A stretch of 64,000 nt of DNA from Labrenzia sp. R4_2 (GTDB lineage: Bacteria; Pseudomonadota; Alphaproteobacteria; Rhizobiales; Stappiaceae), in the NCBI RefSeq assembly GCF_017743865.1, contig NZ_JAGHRJ010000001.1, positions 496,001-560,000 on the forward strand, written 5' to 3'. The notes below the pieces were generated by a model that was given only the letters and a program-made list of their open reading frames with translations, searched no databases and was not told the origin of the DNA. A program made the translations under genes and the position numbers. Below are positions 1 through 8,176 of the stretch, piece by piece (the stretch's first letter is position 1; each line of letters begins with the position of its first letter).

Positions 1-283
1 CTTCCCGAATTGTGCCGCAGGTCTGGAGACAGCGGCCGATGGGGCGTGCCAGTTCGCACGCAGATGTTCTTGATTAATTGGGTTTTTAGGTTTCCGGACC
101 CGGATCAGCCGTTTGGTATTTTTCTTATGGTCGGCGGTTCGGCAAACCGATGCACATTTCAAGCAACATCTGCAAAATTTGCAATGTATGCATCCTCGAA
201 TGGAGTGCCTCGAAAAACAATCGCTAATTCGCGATCAGTGGTCACAAGTTCGCGAGAATGTTGAATAAAATGATCAGATTTGC
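1..283. other. non-coding stretch, no gene supported
   Basis: The open frames here are short, have no good ribosome binding site and encode nothing recognisable. The stretch is AT-richer than the genes around it and lies downstream of the minus-strand dipeptidase gene. I see no terminator hairpin, repeat or RNA gene in it. Confidence 0.5.
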
Positions 284-1336
284 CTATTTTGCTGTTGTTT
301 TCAAAGCGTTGATCCAATTCCGGTAAAACACCTTTTCTAGGGTCTGTTTAGAAAACCCGCGTGCATCCAGAACTTCGGCCAGACGCGGCAGTCCGGTGAC
401 GTCGCTGAGGTCCCTCGGCGGGGCGCAGCCGTCAAAATCCGACCCCAAGGCAACGCCGTCTTCGCCCAGCCGGTCCACGAGATAGGCGGCATGATCGGCC
501 ACAACATCAAGTGGCGTGTCCTGGTTGAAGTTGCCGTCAGGACGTAGAAATCCGACGAAGAAGTTGATGCCGACGAGACCGCCACTTTCCTTGATGGCGT
601 CCAACTGCTTGTCCGTAAGGTTCCGGCTGTTGGCACAGATGGCGTGGACATTCGAGTGACTGGCGATGATCGGCTTGTCTGTAATGCGTGCGACATCCCA
701 GAAGCCTTTTTCGTTCAGATGAGACACATCCACTAGAATACCCATCTGATTGCAAGCGCGCACCAGATCTCGGCCGGCACCGGTCAGGCCCGGCCCAATA
801 TCCGGACTGTGGGGGTGTGCCATCGGCACGCCATAGCCGAAGGCATTTTCCCGGCTCCAGACAAGGCCAAGTGAGCGCAGCCCGCGCTTATAAAAAGCCT
901 CAAGCTCATAGAAATTGGTGTCGATGGCCTCCGCGCCTTCAATATACAGGCTGATGGCCAGCTGGTCCTTTTCCATGGCGGTTTCAATCGCATCCGGCGA
1001 CCTGCAAATGGCAACAGCTCCGTCCGAATCCGCTTCCAGTCGTTCCGCCCGTTCCAGCATCCTTTTGGTGAAGCTGAGGGCCAACTTCTGCTCAACAGGA
1101 AGAAAGTTCCGTTTGTCGCTCGGCGAAAAGGGCTTGGAGAAGTCCTGTTCCGGGTTGGATGGAACGAACATGGCAAACAGGCCGCCCGCAAAACCGCCCT
1201 CCTTGGCACGCGGCAAGTCAATGTGTCCGCGGTCGGACCGCTCGAAGAAATCGCGGGTCTTTCCGCGGATCGCGTCGATCTCCAGCTTCAAAAGCGTGTC
1301 ATTGTGTCCGTCAAAAGCCGGGATATGCGAAGTCAT
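284..1336 (-). CDS. membrane dipeptidase, peptidase family M19
   Basis: Zinc dipeptidase of the renal dipeptidase (M19) family, which hydrolyses dipeptides, often including ones with a D-residue. At 350 aa it has the family length. The metal centre is readable: HxD at His11/Asp13, bridging Glu133, His206 and His227, then Arg238 and Asp300 in GSDFDG. There is no signal peptide, so it should be cytoplasmic. The ATG start has only a weak Shine-Dalgarno. The gene stands alone, divergent from the L,D-transpeptidase gene. The family is clear; the substrate cannot be read from the sequence. Confidence 0.93.
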   Translation of the reverse strand: MTSHIPAFDGHNDTLLKLEIDAIRGKTRDFFERSDRGHIDLPRAKEGGFAGGLFAMFVPSNPEQDFSKPFSPSDKRNFLPVEQKLALSFTKRMLERAERLEADSDGAVAICRSPDAIETAMEKDQLAISLYIEGAEAIDTNFYELEAFYKRGLRSLGLVWSRENAFGYGVPMAHPHSPDIGPGLTGAGRDLVRACNQMGILVDVSHLNEKGFWDVARITDKPIIASHSNVHAICANSRNLTDKQLDAIKESGGLVGINFFVGFLRPDGNFNQDTPLDVVADHAAYLVDRLGEDGVALGSDFDGCAPPRDLSDVTGLPRLAEVLDARGFSKQTLEKVFYRNWINALKTTAK

Positions 1337-1509
1337 ATGGATGGGTGCCGTTGTTTTTATTGGAAACTACAAAATGGTGGGGCAGGCGGGCTGCTTTCAA
1401 GGGTAGGCCACTTTATCCGCAAATTTTGGAAATGTAAGCGCCTGAAGGCAATGTGACTTGCACTCCTTGCGATGCTCGACTTATGAAGAGACCGGATTTT
1501 GGAGGTCTC

Positions 1510-2250
1510 ATGACGCGCCGGACATTTGAAAGCACCGAAGCCCCCCTTGCGCCGAGCAAAGGTCTCAGCAGGAGAAGCCTGATGGCGGGCGGGCTGGTTT
1601 TGGCGGCGGGAACACTCGCCGGATGCCAGACCTATGAACAGGTCGTCGGCTTGCCCGATCAGCCACCGTTGCCGGACGAAGAGTTCGATTATGCATCTGC
1701 CTACGCGGCGTTGCCGGATGGTGATTTCACCTGGCCTGCGATCAACTACAAGGCGTTTGACGAGAAGTATCTGCGTCAGGTCGTTGAGTACAAGACTCGC
1801 GAAAAGCCCGGCACGATCATCGTCGACCCCTACAACAACTTCCTCTACTGGGTGCTACCGGGCGGCAGGGCGCTGCGTTATGGCATCGGTGTCGGGCGGG
1901 CAGGGTTTGCCTGGTCCGGTGAAGCCTTGGTCCGGGTCAAGCGCCCACATCCGATCTGGCGCCCTCCACGGGAAATGATTGCGCGCAAGCCGTCGCTTGA
2001 GCGGTATTGGGAGAAGGGCTTTCCGCCGGGGCTGCGCAATCCGCTTGGGGCGCGCGCCATGGATCTTTGGCAGGGCAGTGTGGACACGCTGTACCGGATC
2101 CACGGCACGAATAGGCCATCATCAATTGGCAAGAGCGTGTCTTCCGGCTGCATCCGCATGTGGCAGCAGGACGTGATCGATCTGTTTGACCGGGTGCCGC
2201 TGCGTACCAAGGTCGTTGTCCTGACCAAGGACGAGGACATCTCCACCTAA
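1510..2250 (+). CDS. L,D-transpeptidase (YkuD domain), lipoprotein-type signal
   Basis: Periplasmic L,D-transpeptidase that cross-links peptidoglycan stems 3-3 or anchors proteins to the wall. The YkuD catalytic motif is intact: HGTN at 198-201, then SSGCIR with the nucleophile Cys214. The N-terminus has a twin-arginine SRRSLM stretch (Arg21/Arg22), a hydrophobic run and a lipobox LAGC (Cys39), so it is probably a Tat-exported lipoprotein. ATG 1510 is chosen because GGAGG at 1501-1505 precedes it by 4 bases; two upstream in-frame ATGs (1453, 1483) have no ribosome binding site. The gene is followed convergently by a hemolysin III-type gene. Confidence 0.9.
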   Translation: MTRRTFESTEAPLAPSKGLSRRSLMAGGLVLAAGTLAGCQTYEQVVGLPDQPPLPDEEFDYASAYAALPDGDFTWPAINYKAFDEKYLRQVVEYKTREKPGTIIVDPYNNFLYWVLPGGRALRYGIGVGRAGFAWSGEALVRVKRPHPIWRPPREMIARKPSLERYWEKGFPPGLRNPLGARAMDLWQGSVDTLYRIHGTNRPSSIGKSVSSGCIRMWQQDVIDLFDRVPLRTKVVVLTKDEDIST

Positions 2251-2280
2251 GCGGTTGAGTTCAAAAGTTCCGGTGCTTTT

Positions 2281-2949
2281 TCAAGGCATCGGAGCTGCCA
2301 GCGCGACATCATGCAGGACCGCCGCGAAGTGGCAAACGGCGGCGGCGAGCACGAATGCGTGCCAGATCGCGTTCTGGAACAGTAAGTTCTTCCAGGCGTA
2401 GAACACTGTTCCAATCGTGTAGAGCAAACCGCCTGCCACAATCATCCAGAAACCAAAGGCCGACGCGTTCTCCATAAGTGGTTTGACAACGAAAACCACC
2501 ACCCAGCCAAGGCCCAGGCAGATCGGCACGGTCAAACGGTCCATCCCTTGTAGGTTTAGAAGTTTCACAATCGCTCCGGTCAGGGCACCGCTCCAGACAA
2601 CGGCCAGCAGAACACCCCCGGTCCAGCCGCCGATGATCATGGCAGCGAGCGGCGTGTAAGTGCCCGCGATCATCAAAAAGATCGCTGCATGGTCCAGCCG
2701 GCGCAACACTCCGGCCTTATGGTCTTTTGCAAACATGTTGTAGAGCGCTGAACAGATCAGCATGGCCATCAGGCACGCGGCATAGATCAGCACACTGACC
2801 TGGCGGGCGAGATCACCGCTGTTCCAGAGCGTCAGTGTCAGGATGATCGTTGCGGCAACACCGAGACCAATTCCAATCACATGGATCGTTCCGTCGGCGA
2901 TCAACTCGCCAAGCGTCTGGTGTCTGGGCTGGGGGCGGTTTTGCGCCAT
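2281..2949 (-). CDS. hemolysin III / PAQR-family membrane protein
   Basis: Seven-helix membrane protein of the hemolysin III (TrhA/YqfA, PAQR-like) family. At 222 aa it is the normal length. The family signatures are visible: an early His in the first helix region (TIHVIG), SALYNMF, the RRLDHAAIFLMIAGTYTP block and the C-terminal IWHAFVLAAA with its conserved His. In the superfamily these His/Asp/Ser residues form a metal site. Real hemolytic activity is not implied; some relatives affect membrane lipid homeostasis. It is a single gene, convergent with the transpeptidase gene. Confidence 0.9.
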   Translation of the reverse strand: MAQNRPQPRHQTLGELIADGTIHVIGIGLGVAATIILTLTLWNSGDLARQVSVLIYAACLMAMLICSALYNMFAKDHKAGVLRRLDHAAIFLMIAGTYTPLAAMIIGGWTGGVLLAVVWSGALTGAIVKLLNLQGMDRLTVPICLGLGWVVVFVVKPLMENASAFGFWMIVAGGLLYTIGTVFYAWKNLLFQNAIWHAFVLAAAVCHFAAVLHDVALAAPMP

Positions 2950-3042
2950 GTTTTGCTCCGTTGCGGCAAGCGTTTCAGATTGCCTCCCCGAACGGTATCA
3001 CCGATCGTGGGGTCAAAGTGTCAATATCCGGTTAGGACGCCG

Positions 3043-4404
3043 TCATGATGCCGCCTGCTGTTCCGGGCGGATGGCAAACCAGCAAAACGCTGTGCAGCCC
3101 ACAAAAATGGCCGCAACCGTCCAGAACACAGCTGGGAAACCTGCATCGATCGCCAGGAATACGCTGCCGAGCGTGACGCCAAGCGTGGCACCGATCAGCC
3201 GGAAAGTGATCAGCAAGCCGCTCACTTCGCCTTGCTTTTCAGACGGTGCCGCGTTCGCCGTGATCCTGCCTGCCGGGATCATGGCGAAGGGAAGGGCGAT
3301 GCCCCAGATCAGAAGAAGGGGAGCGAGGTAAAGATAATTGTCCAGGAGCATTGCAGTTCCGATGCACACATTGGCTGCGCTCAAAACGATCAGTCCGCCA
3401 AGAACGGGCCGGCGGGATCCGGATTTGTCGGCGATCGTTCCGGCCGGCGCTGACAGGAACGGGATTGGCAAGACGGCGATGACGGTCGCTGCACCGGCCC
3501 AAAGAGCCGAATAGGATAGATCGAGCTGGAGATATTGCGGCACGAGCACAGCGACGACGATTTTGCTCATCTGGGTCAGCAGAAAAACAAGAACGCCTGC
3601 CGTAAACGCCGGGGACTGGAACAAGCGCACGTCAATAAGCGGGGCCGTCTGGCGGACTTCCCAGATCACAAAGGCGCTCAACCCAACGATGCCAGCGGCA
3701 AGGCTCAAATAGATCAGCTGGGTGCCCCAGCCTGCATCCGGTCCTTCCATCAATCCGAAAATCAAAGCTGTCAGGCCGACGAGCAGTAAAATGAGGCCGA
3801 TGCGGTCGATGTCCGGCCGGGCACTTGTGGCATCCGGCGCGCGCCAGAGAAGACAGGCGAGGATCCCAGCCGTCCCAACGACCGGAATGTTGATCCAAAA
3901 CACCCATCGCCAGGAGAGCAGGTCGGTCAGGACACCGCCGATCAACGGCCCGGCCGCCAGGAACAGGGTCGCAGTCGCCGCGAGGACCCCGAGTGCTCGT
4001 CCGCGTTCGTCCCTTTCAAAGGTCAGAGTTGCAGCAGCGAAAGTGATTGGAAACATGATCGCGGCGCACAGTCCTTGAACCACGCGCATCGTGATCAAGA
4101 GTGCCGCATTGTCCGCGAACCCGGCGATCAGACAGGCGGCAGCGAAAAGCGAGCAGCTGGCTATCAGTGCCGGACGGAGGCCAAATAAATCAATGGCCTT
4201 GCCGCCGATCGCAGCGAAACAGGTGAACGCCAGCATGTAGGCATTCAGGATCCAATGTGCCGTTGTTGCCGATAACCCGAGTTCCGATTGGATCGCGGGC
4301 AGGGAAACACCCAGAACCGTCTCGTCCAGCATCACAAGCCCGCCGAGACCACCCATGGCAAAGACCAGGCCGCGCCGGCGGTTGTGCTCTGAAAGTCCTG
4401 CCAT
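3043..4404 (-). CDS. MFS drug-efflux transporter, DHA2 (EmrB/QacA) family
   Basis: Proton-coupled multidrug exporter with about 14 predicted membrane segments in 453 aa. The DHA2 hallmark SWRWVFWINIPV after the fifth segment is present, as is motif A-like GKAIDLFGLRP. The ATG at 4404 is preferred over an in-frame GTG at 4410 because AAGAG lies at better spacing. It is divergent from a nitroreductase gene across an AT-rich region holding a perfect inverted repeat, which suggests joint control by a MarR-type repressor responding to a toxic aromatic or quinone. No membrane-fusion partner is adjacent. Substrate unknown. Confidence 0.9.
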   Translation of the reverse strand: MAGLSEHNRRRGLVFAMGGLGGLVMLDETVLGVSLPAIQSELGLSATTAHWILNAYMLAFTCFAAIGGKAIDLFGLRPALIASCSLFAAACLIAGFADNAALLITMRVVQGLCAAIMFPITFAAATLTFERDERGRALGVLAATATLFLAAGPLIGGVLTDLLSWRWVFWINIPVVGTAGILACLLWRAPDATSARPDIDRIGLILLLVGLTALIFGLMEGPDAGWGTQLIYLSLAAGIVGLSAFVIWEVRQTAPLIDVRLFQSPAFTAGVLVFLLTQMSKIVVAVLVPQYLQLDLSYSALWAGAATVIAVLPIPFLSAPAGTIADKSGSRRPVLGGLIVLSAANVCIGTAMLLDNYLYLAPLLLIWGIALPFAMIPAGRITANAAPSEKQGEVSGLLITFRLIGATLGVTLGSVFLAIDAGFPAVFWTVAAIFVGCTAFCWFAIRPEQQAAS

Positions 4405-4545
4405 GTGCACTCTTATGGTGAAAGATCCGTTGGCCTGAGCCTAGTGCGGGCATTGCGTGTCGTACAGGACTTTTCGGATGGGGAGCCTAGTGTTTAACCA
4501 AAGGCAGATGTGTGAAATCTCGATCTCAAATATCTTATAAAAAAG

Positions 4546-4563
4546 TATCTTGATATAAAGATA
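4546..4563. promoter_or_regulatory. MarR-type operator candidate between efflux pump and nitroreductase
   Basis: TATCTTGATATAAAGATA: perfect 6-bp inverted repeat TATCTT/AAGATA around a 6-bp spacer. It covers an extended -10-like TGATATAAA for the nitroreductase gene. A further TATCTT half-site lies at 4531-4536. The pattern resembles MarR-family boxes; the regulator itself is not in this neighbourhood. Assignment is inference. Confidence 0.5.
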
Positions 4564-4618
4564 AATATCGCCTATCTGATGTGCATCGCCACAGTTCTTG
4601 GGTTTAAGGAGTGTTGAA

Positions 4619-5221
4619 ATGACCCGTGTTGCAGACCATCCGGTTGATGATCTTTTTTTGAAGCGTTGGTCCCCGCGCGCGTTTGATGGGGCTCCGATGC
4701 CCGAAGCGGATTTAAAAACCATCCTGGAGGCCGCACGGTGGGCACCGTCAGCCTTCAACACGCAGCCTTGGCGGTTTGTCTACGCCCTGCGCGGAGATGC
4801 TGAATTTGAACGGCTTTACGCCTTGCTGGACGACTTCAACGGGAGCTGGGCAGTTGGCGCCTCAGCGTTGGTCTTTGTGATTTCAGATTCTTTGGTCGAT
4901 GGCGTCAGCGAAGACGGACCCGTACCCGCGATTTTCCATGCTTTTGATGCGGGTGGAGCTTGGGCCCAGGCCGCGCTGCAAGCCACGCTGCTCGGCTACC
5001 ATACGCACGCCATGGCAGGCTTGCGCAGAGATCAGGCCCACGAGGTTCTGGGCTTGCCAGAGCGGTTGAAGGTCCATGTCGCCTTTGCCATTGGCCGCCG
5101 CGGAGATGCAGAGCAGTTGACGCCAGAGCTTCAGCAGCAAGAACGCCCAAGCGGCCGGCGCCCCTTGAGCGAGATTGCCTTTCACGGGCGCTTTGAGCTG
5201 CCTTTGGATGCAGCCGCTTAG
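4619..5221 (+). CDS. nitroreductase family protein (FMN-dependent)
   Basis: FMN-dependent NAD(P)H oxidoreductase of the nitroreductase family (200 aa), which reduces nitroaromatics or quinones in the cytoplasm. The family signatures are RWSPRAFDG near the N-terminus (FMN phosphate binding) and AARWAPSAFNTQPWRF around residues 38-54. ATG 4619 follows AAGGAG (4606-4611) with 7-base spacing; an in-frame upstream start lacks a ribosome site. It is divergent from the DHA2 pump, so the pair looks like a detoxification module. Its last 4 bases overlap the end of the convergent bicupin gene. Confidence 0.9.
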   Translation: MTRVADHPVDDLFLKRWSPRAFDGAPMPEADLKTILEAARWAPSAFNTQPWRFVYALRGDAEFERLYALLDDFNGSWAVGASALVFVISDSLVDGVSEDGPVPAIFHAFDAGGAWAQAALQATLLGYHTHAMAGLRRDQAHEVLGLPERLKVHVAFAIGRRGDAEQLTPELQQQERPSGRRPLSEIAFHGRFELPLDAAA

Positions 5222-5877
5222 TCAGCTGAAAGGTGCCCGGTTTTTCGCCAGACCCGGGCACCGTTTTCTGTCTTGATCGTCTGACTGCTACCGGCCGGCA
5301 AACGCAGCCAAGTGCCTTGGTCATACCGGCCGTTTTCGTCTTCAAAGGCCCCTTCGACGACAAAATACTCCGCGCCGCCGGGGAAGGATTGCTCGCCAAA
5401 AGCCGCGCCGCTCTCCCAATGGAGCATGACCACCTCTTCGTCGGGGCGCACAAAGAGGGGAAGAATATGTTCACCCGTGCGGCCCGCCTGCCACCCGGCC
5501 GGATCCAGCGTGTCGACCCTCACAAAAGTCTCGTCATCTGTCTGCATCTGCCGCAGCTTCACCAGAATGACTGCTCCAGGCTCGCTGGATGGTATGTGCC
5601 GTGAGCCTGGCGGGTTGCGGACATACATGCCTTTGGGAAAGTCTCCGGTCTCATCTGTAAAAACGCCGTCGAGGACCAGAAATTCTTCGCCGAGATCATG
5701 AGAATGGGCTGAGAATGAGGAGCCTGGCGCGTACCGGACAAGACTGGTTGCCCGGGCGACCTCTTCGCCGTCGCGTTCCAGCATACGCCGCTCCACACCC
5801 GCCATGGGGGAGGCGATCCAATCGAGGGTCGCGCTATCGACCTGGGCCCGTTTCGACAAATCGGCGTGGATCTTCAT
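5218..5877 (-). CDS. bicupin protein, ChrR-like cupin family
   Basis: 219-aa protein made of two cupin folds of the ChrR C-terminal type (about residues 20-115 and 120-212). The first carries FSAHSHDLGEEFLVLDG, with His/Glu ligands typical of a cupin metal site; the second has GAEYFVVEGAFEDE. The Zn-binding anti-sigma domain of true ChrR is absent and no ECF sigma gene is adjacent, so it should not be called an anti-sigma factor. It may be a metal-dependent dioxygenase- or isomerase-like cupin. A good GGAG lies 8 bases before the start. The end overlaps the convergent nitroreductase gene by 4 bases. Confidence 0.8.
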   Translation of the reverse strand: MKIHADLSKRAQVDSATLDWIASPMAGVERRMLERDGEEVARATSLVRYAPGSSFSAHSHDLGEEFLVLDGVFTDETGDFPKGMYVRNPPGSRHIPSSEPGAVILVKLRQMQTDDETFVRVDTLDPAGWQAGRTGEHILPLFVRPDEEVVMLHWESGAAFGEQSFPGGAEYFVVEGAFEDENGRYDQGTWLRLPAGSSQTIKTENGARVWRKTGHLSAD

Positions 5878-5944
5878 CCAGTCAGCTCCTGCTCCTAATA
5901 ACTTGCTTATTGATGTGGTGCTTCAACGGGCAAAGGGAAGAGCC

Positions 5945-6784
5945 TCAATCCATGAGAGGGGCTGACGGATCGCCGGTGTTTGGAACGGGGAGAGCAAGGT
6001 GCCCGAATGCCACCTTGTAGTCTTCCGTCCGTCTGACCTCCCTAATGGCTGCGCTCACAGCATCGACGAGCTGGACCGGCACAGTCTGTTGGCTGAACAT
6101 GAAATGCACAGGCTCCTCCCACACCGGAAAGGGGTGCACTTCAAAGGCTCCTTCCAGGCCCATCCGGTTTGCAACGCCCATGACGGCGCTGGGCATTTCG
6201 ACCAGGGCATCGATCCGGCCGGTCTCCAGCATACGGATGCCTTCCGTGGTGGTCGTCGTGTGGAAGACATGATGCTGCCCGGCGTCGCTTCTCATGAAAC
6301 TGTCAAAAAGCCGTCCGCGATAGGACGAGCGCTCGTGCCCGACGACCAACTGATGGTCGATGATGTGGTTGATCTTTGATATTGGATGGTTTTCGGCTTC
6401 GCCCTTTCGAAAGATCAGCCGGGCGAGTTCGTTCCGGTAAGGGGCGGAATAGTGGGCGAACTTGGACCGGTGCTCCGTGATGGAGGCAAAGGGGACCATG
6501 TCGATGTTGCCCTGAGACAACTCCACGATTGCGCGCTTGAACGGCATGATTTCCAGTTCGATCGGGCAATCGATGAGGTCAAAGACGGTTCGAACCAGCT
6601 CGACATCTGTGCCGATGAGCTTGCCGCCGGGTGATCGGTGGCTGAAGGGGAAGTAGTCGCCCGATACCCGCACACGCAGCGGCTCTGAACACAAGGGGGT
6701 CTGTGTTGCAGCGGCAGCACTTGGAGCCATAGGAGCCACAGGGACGAGACAGAGAAACAATGCGCAAAGGCACTTGCGAAACAT
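5945..6784 (-). CDS. periplasmic solute-binding protein, family 3, orphan (first of tandem pair)
   Basis: 279-aa secreted protein with the amino-acid-type (SBP_bac_3) periplasmic binding fold. ATG 6784 begins a typical signal peptide (MFRKCLCALFLC...SAAAA); in-frame codons upstream would place a non-signal extension before it. Diagnostic segments are DYFPFSHR, the MPFKRAIVEL block with GNIDMVPFAS, and SAPYRNELARLIFR. It is paralogous to the next upstream gene (6893-7741), sharing the VEL..G.IDM..FAS.T and SAPYRNE blocks, so they arose by tandem duplication. No permease or ATPase gene is near, so a signalling or scavenging role is possible. Ligand unknown. Confidence 0.85.
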   Translation of the reverse strand: MFRKCLCALFLCLVPVAPMAPSAAAATQTPLCSEPLRVRVSGDYFPFSHRSPGGKLIGTDVELVRTVFDLIDCPIELEIMPFKRAIVELSQGNIDMVPFASITEHRSKFAHYSAPYRNELARLIFRKGEAENHPISKINHIIDHQLVVGHERSSYRGRLFDSFMRSDAGQHHVFHTTTTTEGIRMLETGRIDALVEMPSAVMGVANRMGLEGAFEVHPFPVWEEPVHFMFSQQTVPVQLVDAVSAAIREVRRTEDYKVAFGHLALPVPNTGDPSAPLMD

Positions 6785-6892
6785 TTTGAGGCTACTTCGG
6801 TGTATGCCCGCAAATCGGAACCGAAAGTGGGACCTGAAGATCTGAAGGTATGGCGATGGCGCTGGCGGCATTGACGCTCCCTTTGAGTATCC

Positions 6893-7741
6893 TCAATTTG
6901 TCTCGGAACCCGCATGTGCAGGGCTGCCGACACTCATGGACCCGAACTGCGATGTGTACTCGGGCGTCTGCACCGCTTCGGCCAACACGGCATCGATTTG
7001 GGCGACGAACTCTGGAGAAACGGTCTTCCGGCTGAACATGAAATGGACCGGTTCGCTCCAGAGCAAAAAGGGGTGTTCGGCGATCTCGTCACGCACCCCG
7101 AGTGTTTCTGCGAGGGCAAACACGGCAGCTGGCGCTTCAACAATGGCGTTGATGCGCCCTTTTACCAGCATGTTCAGGCTTTGGCGTGAGCTGCTGACTT
7201 GAATTATGTTTTTCTTGACCTCCGGGTTGGCCATGAACGTTTCAAATAAATCGCCTCGATAGGTTCCAACGTCGTGGGCCAAAAGGAGGTTGAGTTTGAG
7301 AAGATCCCCAACTTCATTGATTGGATACTTGTCCTGATCACGGGCCCGGATGATCAATCCAGCTGTTTCGTTTCGATAGGGGGCGGAAAACAAAGCAAAA
7401 TTCCGGCGTTCGGCAGTGACGGAGGCAAACATCATCATGTCGATCCGCCCGGCGGCCAGCTCCACCACGGCCCGGGGGAATGGCAAATCTACGAATTGTG
7501 GGGCGCAACCAGCCTCTGCCAGGATTTCCTGGACGAACAGGAGATCAAGACCCGTCAGTTTGCCGTCAGCACCGATGTAGCTAAATGGTTCATAATCATC
7601 GGAAGCGCCAACACGAAAGGTTTTCGGGCAGTCTTCCGCGTGGACGTAAGCAGGGGGGAGCATTGTCCAAAGGACGGCGAGAACGCCGATGGCAAGCCTG
7701 AAGAGGCTGGTGAACAGTCTTCCGGAAGACAAGACAACCAT
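6893..7741 (-). CDS. periplasmic solute-binding protein, family 3, orphan (second of tandem pair)
   Basis: 282-aa SBP_bac_3 protein, tandem paralogue of the gene at 5945-6784. ATG 7741 is chosen because GAGGAG lies about 10 bases upstream and it starts a clean signal peptide ending near YVHA. The ligand-lobe signatures are DDYEPFSYIGADGKLTG, LPFPRAVVELAAGRIDMM and SAPYRNETAGLIIR. Both genes lie in the same direction, about 110 bases apart, so they are probably co-transcribed with this one first. No transporter components flank the pair. Family clear, ligand not. Confidence 0.86.
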   Translation of the reverse strand: MVVLSSGRLFTSLFRLAIGVLAVLWTMLPPAYVHAEDCPKTFRVGASDDYEPFSYIGADGKLTGLDLLFVQEILAEAGCAPQFVDLPFPRAVVELAAGRIDMMMFASVTAERRNFALFSAPYRNETAGLIIRARDQDKYPINEVGDLLKLNLLLAHDVGTYRGDLFETFMANPEVKKNIIQVSSSRQSLNMLVKGRINAIVEAPAAVFALAETLGVRDEIAEHPFLLWSEPVHFMFSRKTVSPEFVAQIDAVLAEAVQTPEYTSQFGSMSVGSPAHAGSETN

Positions 7742-8176
7742 GTCCTTGCTGCTCCTCGTGTGCTCTGCCGACCAAATGCCGGGGATCAAATGGCGTACCT
7801 TACTTCAAATTTATCTCGGCTGAACCCTGTTGTGCATAAGTTCGATAAAGTAGTTATCCAAGAAGATATATTATTTCTGATTGTGTAATTTGTATTCTGC
7901 ACTTCTATTATTGGATATTATCTGACAACTGCATGAGAAAAAACTTAATTCCCGCGACTTGGCAAAACGTTGTGTGAGTTTGCTGGTTTCTTGGTGTTGT
8001 ACAAATCGGTTCCTGGCGGCCGGCATTCGTGACTGAAACCCGCGGTCCAGGGTGGATTTCAGGGATAACCTCTGCTAATCGCAACAGCCGCTTTTCATGA
8101 TCCGAGGAATCGTTTTCACTCGCGTCTTATAGACAGCAGAGAAAGGGTGGTGGCGCAGGTATGCGCCCGGTTGTGC
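7742..8176. other. intergenic region between solute-binding pair and HerA-like gene
   Basis: A non-coding stretch of about 430 bases between divergent genes. About 7800-7960 is AT-rich and should hold the promoters for the minus-strand solute-binding genes. I found no convincing inverted repeat, RNA gene or small coding frame. Part of it (from 8147) would be coding if the neighbouring gene used its upstream GTG. Confidence 0.45.

Noticed and set aside
10..264. 84-aa open frame at the left edge
   Set aside because: No ribosome site, odd Arg/Cys/Ser-rich composition, no recognisable family.
5218..5877. Anti-sigma factor ChrR
   Set aside because: Only the cupin part is similar; the Cys/His zinc domain that binds the sigma factor is absent and no ECF sigma gene is near.
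7274..7888. 204-aa plus-strand frame opposite a solute-binding gene
   Set aside because: Lies antisense to a well-supported secreted protein and encodes no recognisable sequence.
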